From: Clostridia bacterium
GTDB lineage: Bacteria; Bacillota; Clostridia; UBA1381
Assembly (NCBI GenBank): GCA_017521775.1
Contig: JAFXBO010000033.1
Coordinates: 1 to 10,218, forward strand
DNA length: 10,218 nucleotides
Reading direction: 5' to 3'
Shown here: piece after piece, positions 6,709 to 10,218 of the stretch
Layout: every line of letters begins with the position of its first letter
Numbering within the stretch: the first letter of the stretch is position 1
Program-made: the position numbers and the translations under genes
Notes under the pieces: generated by a model
Told to the model about the DNA's origin: nothing
The model's input: only the letters and a program-made list of their open reading frames with translations
Databases searched by the model: none

Positions 6709-7725
6709 ATGATTAAGAAATATAAATTCAGTTTAATTATAATTATATTAGTTGCTATTTTATTTATTATGAACTCAAGAAATAAATCAATGGTTTATAC
6801 AACTAATATAAATGGTGTAATGGATACAATAACAGATATCACGTTAATAACAAAACAGGATGGTAAAAAATATATTGATGATGTATCTGAATTGATTGAA
6901 AAATATGATAAAATGTTTTCACATACAAATGAGGAAAGTGATATATACAGATTAAACCATAATAGTACTACATCTGTTTCTTATGAAACTTATGAAATAA
7001 TAGAAAAATCAAAGGAGTTATTTAAAGAAACCAATGGTTCATTTGATATCACCGTGGGAGCTGTTTCAAATTTATGGAATGATACATTTGAAGGTGGAGA
7101 TCTTCCTGATGAAAATGAGATAAAGAAAGCATTAGCCACCGTTGATTATAATTCGTTAAATTTAGCTGATAACAATGTTATAAAAACAATTAGTTCTCAG
7201 AAAATCAATCTGGGAGCAGTTGCAAAAGGGTATATAGCAGATAAATTAAAACTATATCTTGAGGAAAATAAAATTGATAATGCATTAATAAATCTTGGTG
7301 GAAATATTTATGCTAAAGGTAAGAATCAATCAGGTAAATATTGGAATGTTGGTGTGTTAGAACCAAACACCAAGAATTCACTGTTAACTTTAAGAATTTC
7401 GGATAAATTTGTGATAACATCAGGAAATTATTTTCGTTACAGAGATATAAATTCAAAAAGATATCATCATATTATTGATGCAAAAAACGGATATCCTGCA
7501 GATAATGAATTAAATAGTGTCACGATTGTTTCAGATAATGGTTTTCTGGGAGATGCTCTTAGCACCTCGTGTTTTTTGGTTGGGTATGAGAAAAGCAAAC
7601 TACTTTTAGAAAAATATGATGTTTGTGCGATTTTTGTAACTAAGGATAATAAGATTTATTATTCAAAGGAACTTAATAATTCAATGGAAAAAACTGCCCC
7701 AGACTACGAATTTATAGAATTTTAA
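6709..7725 (+). CDS. apbE: FAD:protein FMN transferase (ApbE family), membrane-anchored
   Basis: A 338-residue enzyme of the ApbE family, which transfers FMN from FAD to a Ser/Thr of target proteins using Mg2+, normally outside the cytoplasmic membrane. A single hydrophobic helix at about residues 8-21 after MIKKYK anchors it; unlike many ApbE proteins there is no lipobox cysteine. Family motifs are all present in order: VMDTITDI near residue 37, SFDITVGAVSNLW, the nucleotide-binding LGAVAKGYIAD (168-178), NLGGN (195-199), ITSGNYFRYR, HHIIDAKNGYP (253 onward) and the metal-site region GDALSTS (D282, T286). It therefore looks active. Start 6709 has GAGGA at 6700-6704 with a short 4-nt spacer. 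It follows the stalk-domain gene and ends at a strong terminator. No protein in the window has a convincing flavinylation domain, so its substrate (for example an Rnf/Nqr-type or FMN-binding-domain protein) lies elsewhere. Confidence 0.92.
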   Translation: MIKKYKFSLIIIILVAILFIMNSRNKSMVYTTNINGVMDTITDITLITKQDGKKYIDDVSELIEKYDKMFSHTNEESDIYRLNHNSTTSVSYETYEIIEKSKELFKETNGSFDITVGAVSNLWNDTFEGGDLPDENEIKKALATVDYNSLNLADNNVIKTISSQKINLGAVAKGYIADKLKLYLEENKIDNALINLGGNIYAKGKNQSGKYWNVGVLEPNTKNSLLTLRISDKFVITSGNYFRYRDINSKRYHHIIDAKNGYPADNELNSVTIVSDNGFLGDALSTSCFLVGYEKSKLLLEKYDVCAIFVTKDNKIYYSKELNNSMEKTAPDYEFIEF

Positions 7726-7743
7726 AAAATATATTAGATTTTT

Positions 7744-7797
7744 TCCTTTGTCGGATTTTGGCATACGGTTGCCGAATTTCGACAAAGGATTTTTTTT
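7744..7797 (+). terminator. Strong intrinsic terminator of apbE
   Basis: TCCTTTGTCG (7744-7753) pairs exactly with CGACAAAGGA (7780-7789). Pairing continues inward with one mismatch and G-U pairs to A7763-T7770, for a stem of about 20 bp and a 6-nt loop. Eight T residues (7790-7797) follow directly. This is the best terminator in the window. Confidence 0.93.
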
Positions 7798-7813
7798 GTT
7801 CTGTTAAGAAATA
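7784..7813 (+). promoter_or_regulatory. Candidate sigma-H promoter of the spoIIA operon
   Basis: AAAGGATTT (7784-7792) matches the Bacillus sigma-H -35 consensus RWAGGANNT, and AGAAA (7807-7811) matches 4 of 5 positions of the -10 HGAAT at the standard 14-nt distance. The spoIIA operon is transcribed by sigma-H in Bacillus and Clostridia, so the location fits. The -35 uses bases of the apbE terminator. Predicted start is near 7820, just ahead of the ribosome binding site AAGGAGGAG. Confidence 0.55.
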
Positions 7814-7842
7814 GTATTTGTATAAACTAAGGAGGAGTAGAT

Positions 7843-8178
7843 ATGGAGACTAATTTATTAAGTGAAAAGAGAACTGTCGTTGTTAAAATACAAACTGACC
7901 TTGATCATCACTCTGCAAGCTTAATCAGGAAAACAGTAGATGCAAAAATCAAGGGGACAAATGCAATTAATATTATTTTTGATTTTAGTGCAGTCGATTT
8001 TATGGATAGTTCAGGAATTGGAATGTTAATGGGAAGATATAAGATTGCAAATATTCTGGGTGGAAAGGTTATAGTTTTTGGAGTTGGGAAACAGGTTAAG
8101 CGTATTATTGATATGGCAGGTATTGATAAAATTATAAATATATGTGATAGCTATGATGCGGCACTTTTATTAGTATAA
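7843..8178 (+). CDS. spoIIAA: Anti-sigma-F factor antagonist SpoIIAA
   Basis: A 111-residue STAS-domain protein. Unphosphorylated SpoIIAA displaces sigma-F from SpoIIAB in the forespore; SpoIIAB inactivates it by phosphorylating a serine, and SpoIIE restores it. The phosphorylation loop FMDSSGIGMLMGRYK starts at residue 53; the second serine, S57, is the equivalent of S58 of B. subtilis. The N-terminal LDHHSA (20-25) also matches the B. subtilis protein. A very strong ribosome binding site (AAGGAGGAG, 7829-7836) lies 6 nt upstream of ATG. First gene of a three-gene operon, 19 nt from spoIIAB. Confidence 0.95.
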   Translation: METNLLSEKRTVVVKIQTDLDHHSASLIRKTVDAKIKGTNAINIIFDFSAVDFMDSSGIGMLMGRYKIANILGGKVIVFGVGKQVKRIIDMAGIDKIINICDSYDAALLLV

Positions 8179-8197
8179 ACAGAAAGGAAAATATAAA

Positions 8198-8623
8198 ATG
8201 GAAAATATAATGAAATTGGAATTTGCAAATAAATCAAGCAATGAAAATCTTGCAAGACTTGTTGCAGCGGCATTTGTAACACCCCTTGACCCAACCTGTG
8301 AGGAACTGTCTGAGATAAAAACAGCCATTTCCGAAGCAGTTACCAACGCAATAATTCACGGATATGAGGATAGTCTTGGTATGGTAAGATTGGATGGAAG
8401 AATTTATGGAAATATTGTTGAGTTCACAGTTAGTGATAAGGGTTGTGGTATAGCTGATGTGGCAAAGGCAATGGAACCATTATATACAGGAAAACCTGAC
8501 CATGAACGCTCAGGACTTGGTTTTACAATTATGGAAAGCTTTATGGATAAAATTGAAGTAAAGAGTACATTGGGAATAGGAACAGTTGTAAAAATGAAAA
8601 AGGTTATCAAAAATGACAGATAA
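8198..8623 (+). CDS. spoIIAB: Anti-sigma-F factor / serine kinase SpoIIAB
   Basis: A 141-residue GHKL-type ATP-binding protein that holds sigma-F inactive and phosphorylates SpoIIAA. The N-box EAVTNAIIHGY begins at E46 (catalytic glutamate) with N50 as the Mg-binding residue, the same numbers as in B. subtilis. DKGCGI at 80-85 is the G1 box. ERSGLGFTIMESFMD from residue 103 contains the lid and G2 box and R104, equivalent to the arginine that contacts both SpoIIAA and sigma-F. Start 8198 has AAAGGA at 8183-8188, 9 nt upstream; a second ATG four codons later is less likely. Its end overlaps sigF by 11 nt, as expected for a partner pair made in matched amounts. Confidence 0.95.
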   Translation: MENIMKLEFANKSSNENLARLVAAAFVTPLDPTCEELSEIKTAISEAVTNAIIHGYEDSLGMVRLDGRIYGNIVEFTVSDKGCGIADVAKAMEPLYTGKPDHERSGLGFTIMESFMDKIEVKSTLGIGTVVKMKKVIKNDR

Positions 8624-9314
8624 TTTAGTTTTATTAAAAGAATTACATAATGGCGATAATGAAAATGAACTGATAAAAAATAATATGGGTTTAGTTTTAG
8701 GAATTGCCAAACGATTTTATAATAGTGGATATGATAATGAGGAGATTGTTCAGATAGGCTGTATGGGACTTATGAAAGCAATCAGGCGTTTTGATTTTAG
8801 TTTTAATGTTCAGTTTTCTACATATGCAGTTCCAATGATTATCGGAGAAATTAAGAGATTTATAAGAGATGACGGGATAATAAAGGTCAGCAGAAAGCAC
8901 AAGACAAATGCCCTGAAGATAAAAGCCTGCAAAGAAAGATTACATCAGGAACTAAAGAGGGATCCCACGATTTCAGAAATTGCTGATGAATGTAATTTAA
9001 CTAAAGAGGAAATTTTAGAGGCGATGGATGCAACAAGAGTGCCTGACTCTATAAATCAAACCTGTTATGATGATAAAAGTGAATTGATAGATAAGCTTGG
9101 TGTGGTTGAAGAGGACGGAAATATAATTGATAAGGTTTTGGTTGAACAATCATTGAAGGTATTAACTCCAAGGGAGAAAAAAATAATCATAATGCGTTAT
9201 TTTTATCAAAAAACCCAAAGTCAGATATCGGAGATAATCGGAGTATCCCAAGTACAGATTTCAAGACTTGAAAAAGGAGCATTAGAAAAAATGCGTGAAT
9301 ATTTAAAAGAATAA
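8613..9314 (+). CDS. sigF: Forespore-specific RNA polymerase sigma-F factor (SpoIIAC)
   Basis: A 233-residue sigma-70 family factor of the SigB/F/G group, directing early forespore transcription. Region 2 is visible in GLVLGIAKRFYNSGYD, EEIVQIGCMGLMKAIRRFD and FSTYAVPMIIGEIKRFIRDD; region 3 in HQELKRDPTISEIA; region 4 in TPREKKIIIMRYF with a helix-turn-helix at about 201-224 (TQSQISEIIGVSQVQISRLE). It is assigned as sigma-F, not sigma-G, by its position directly after spoIIAA-spoIIAB. Its start lies inside the spoIIAB end (11-nt overlap) with only a weak AAAGG at 8599-8603, consistent with translational coupling. The stop codon lies inside the terminator hairpin. No spoVA genes follow, and the next gene faces the opposite way. 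Confidence 0.95.
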   Translation: MTDNLVLLKELHNGDNENELIKNNMGLVLGIAKRFYNSGYDNEEIVQIGCMGLMKAIRRFDFSFNVQFSTYAVPMIIGEIKRFIRDDGIIKVSRKHKTNALKIKACKERLHQELKRDPTISEIADECNLTKEEILEAMDATRVPDSINQTCYDDKSELIDKLGVVEEDGNIIDKVLVEQSLKVLTPREKKIIIMRYFYQKTQSQISEIIGVSQVQISRLEKGALEKMREYLKE

Positions 9315-9339
9315 GGTGTCAGTTATGACACCTTATTTT
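9308..9339. terminator. Bidirectional terminator between sigF and the metal permease gene
   Basis: AATAAGGTGTCA (9310-9321) and TGACACCTTATT (9326-9337) are perfect complements around a GTTA loop, with A9308-T9339 and a G-U pair extending the stem. T9336-9339 serves rightward transcripts; on the other strand TTCTTTTAAAT follows the stem. The sigF stop (9312-9314) and the permease stop (9319-9321, minus strand) both lie in the left arm. Confidence 0.85.
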
Positions 9340-10137
9340 AGATATAATTGAAAAAATAATTAAAGTGATTATATTTATTACAACGATACTTGCACCTGTT
9401 GGTGTTTCAAATATGTATGAAACAAATAAACCTAAAACAAAACAAATGACTGATACAATTGCAGATGAGATTGTGACTGATTTGAAGGATTTGAAAACTC
9501 TCATAGAAATCAAGCTGGGGAATAATATGAGTGAAGAAATTAACATAGACCCCATTAGTCTCATCCCTAAAACAATTGTTATTGCAGTTAAAATTGCAAT
9601 AAGCATATTAAAAATGTTTGTGTTAGTACCTGTTGCCCTTGAAAAGTTTTCATCAAAGGTTATTGAGAAAATTCTGTTATAAAACATAACAAACAAAATT
9701 AAAACAAGCATAGATATTATGATACTTATAAGCATATCGCTTTTGTTTATTGATAAAATACTTCCAAATAGGTAGTTATTAAGGTCTGTATTCATTCCTG
9801 ATGTCAAAGATATTATCATAACACCGATTGCGAGCGAGCCTGTTGAGATAATTGCAATCAGCCAGTCACCTTTCACTTTGCTGTTTTGGGTAAGTCTTAA
9901 TATAAAAAATGCAGCAATAATAACAACAGGTATTGTGATAAGTAATGGTGCAGTATTTAATGCAGCAGAAATAGCCAACGCACCAAATCCGACGTGAGAA
10001 AGCCCATCACCAATCATTGCGTATCTTCTTAAAACAAGGTTGACGCCGAGTAGTGCAGCACATAATGATACCAATATTCCCACAACTAATGCTCTAATCA
10101 TAAACGGATATGATAAAATTTCTAAAAATAAATTCAT
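9319..10137 (-). CDS. Metal ABC transporter permease (ZnuB/AdcB-like, ABC-3 family)
   Basis: A 272-residue hydrophobic protein with about eight predicted membrane segments, the size and pattern of ABC-3 family permeases that import Zn2+ or Mn2+ with a lipoprotein and an ATPase. The family signature LVLRRYAMIGDGLSHVGFGALA begins at about residue 35 (GDGLSH at 43-48), and MRLMGSMLISSLILFPSL in the second half plus PTGASIVV near the end are also typical. The metal cannot be decided from the permease alone. ATG at 10135-10137 has AAAGGA (complement of 10146-10151) 8 nt upstream. It is the distal gene of a leftward unit, 3 nt after the previous stop. The last few codons (RCHN) are encoded by the shared terminator hairpin. 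Confidence 0.92.
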   Translation of the reverse strand: MNLFLEILSYPFMIRALVVGILVSLCAALLGVNLVLRRYAMIGDGLSHVGFGALAISAALNTAPLLITIPVVIIAAFFILRLTQNSKVKGDWLIAIISTGSLAIGVMIISLTSGMNTDLNNYLFGSILSINKSDMLISIIISMLVLILFVMFYNRIFSITFDENFSRATGTNTNIFNMLIAILTAITIVLGMRLMGSMLISSLILFPSLISMRVFKSFKSVTISSAIVSVICFVLGLFVSYIFETPTGASIVVINIITLIIFSIISKIRCHN

Positions 10138-10140
10138 TAT

Positions 10141-10218
10141 TTATATCCTTTCGTTATTATTGTCAAATTTTCTGAAATATTCACTGCAAATGTATTCATT
10201 GACAGTTCCGTAAAAATA
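10141..10218 (-). CDS. C-terminal end of the preceding gene, probably the metal ABC transporter ATP-binding protein
   Basis: Reading leftward from the window edge, an open frame encodes 25 residues containing FYGTVNEYICSEYFRKF and stops at TAA (10141-10143). The 'F.Gt..Ey..s' pattern resembles the tail of ZnuC/AdcC-type ATPases, and an ATPase is the usual neighbour of the permease. A second frame is also open here, ending in a TAATG overlap with the permease start, so the frame choice is not certain. None of the Walker or signature motifs is in the window. Confidence 0.5.
   Translation of the reverse strand, partial: YFYGTVNEYICSEYFRKFDNNNERI

Noticed and set aside
7796..7826. Sigma-A promoter TTGTTC ... 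TATAAA before spoIIAA
   Set aside because: The spacer is 19 bp and the transcript would start within the ribosome binding site; the sigma-H-type match upstream fits spacing and biology better.
9319..9420. TGAS sequence near the C-terminus of the permease as an ApbE flavinylation site
   Set aside because: The same place carries a conserved PTG segment in ABC-3 permeases, and the surrounding FMN-binding domain context is absent.
9365..9682. Plus-strand open frame of 105 codons downstream of sigF
   Set aside because: It is antisense to the well-supported permease gene, starts beyond the terminator, and its translation has no recognisable features.

Overview
The window comes from an AT-rich, Gram-positive, spore-forming anaerobe of the Clostridia type. 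The evidence is the complete spoIIAA-spoIIAB-sigF operon, strong AGGAGG-like ribosome binding sites, an S-layer-homology (SLH) surface protein, a secreted copper-amine-oxidase-type 'stalk' domain protein, and A/T-biased codon use throughout. The genus cannot be named from sequence alone.

Layout from left to right. Positions 1-228 hold the C-terminal end of a gene that looks like an alpha-amylase family (GH13) enzyme. A promoter region follows, then a secreted SLH protein of 601 residues whose C-terminal half is four divergent tandem beta-rich repeats. After a perfect 12-bp hairpin comes a tight three-gene unit: an AI-2E-family membrane protein, a BaiN/HI0933-like flavoprotein, and a second, unrelated-looking FAD protein (COG2509 type) that overlaps it by 8 nt. 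A second sigma-A-like promoter drives a small secreted stalk-domain protein. This is followed by a hairpin and a membrane-anchored ApbE (FAD:protein FMN transferase). A strong terminator ends that block, and a sigma-H-type promoter for the spoIIA operon is built into the terminator's 3' arm. The spoIIA operon ends in a bidirectional hairpin facing a leftward zinc/manganese-type ABC uptake unit: a complete permease and the tail of the preceding gene, probably the ATPase.

The spoIIA genes work together: SpoIIAB binds and inhibits sigma-F, and SpoIIAA releases it in the forespore according to its phosphorylation state. The two cytoplasmic flavoproteins and ApbE make the central part rich in flavin-related functions, but no ApbE substrate is visible here and the two flavoproteins have no firm reaction. 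I see no mobile element, CRISPR array, tRNA or rRNA.

I do not see a clearly new multi-gene system. The most interesting signals are regulatory: a pair of mutually exclusive hairpins at the AI-2E gene start, a sporulation promoter sharing bases with a terminator, and a hairpin that carries both stop codons of convergent genes.
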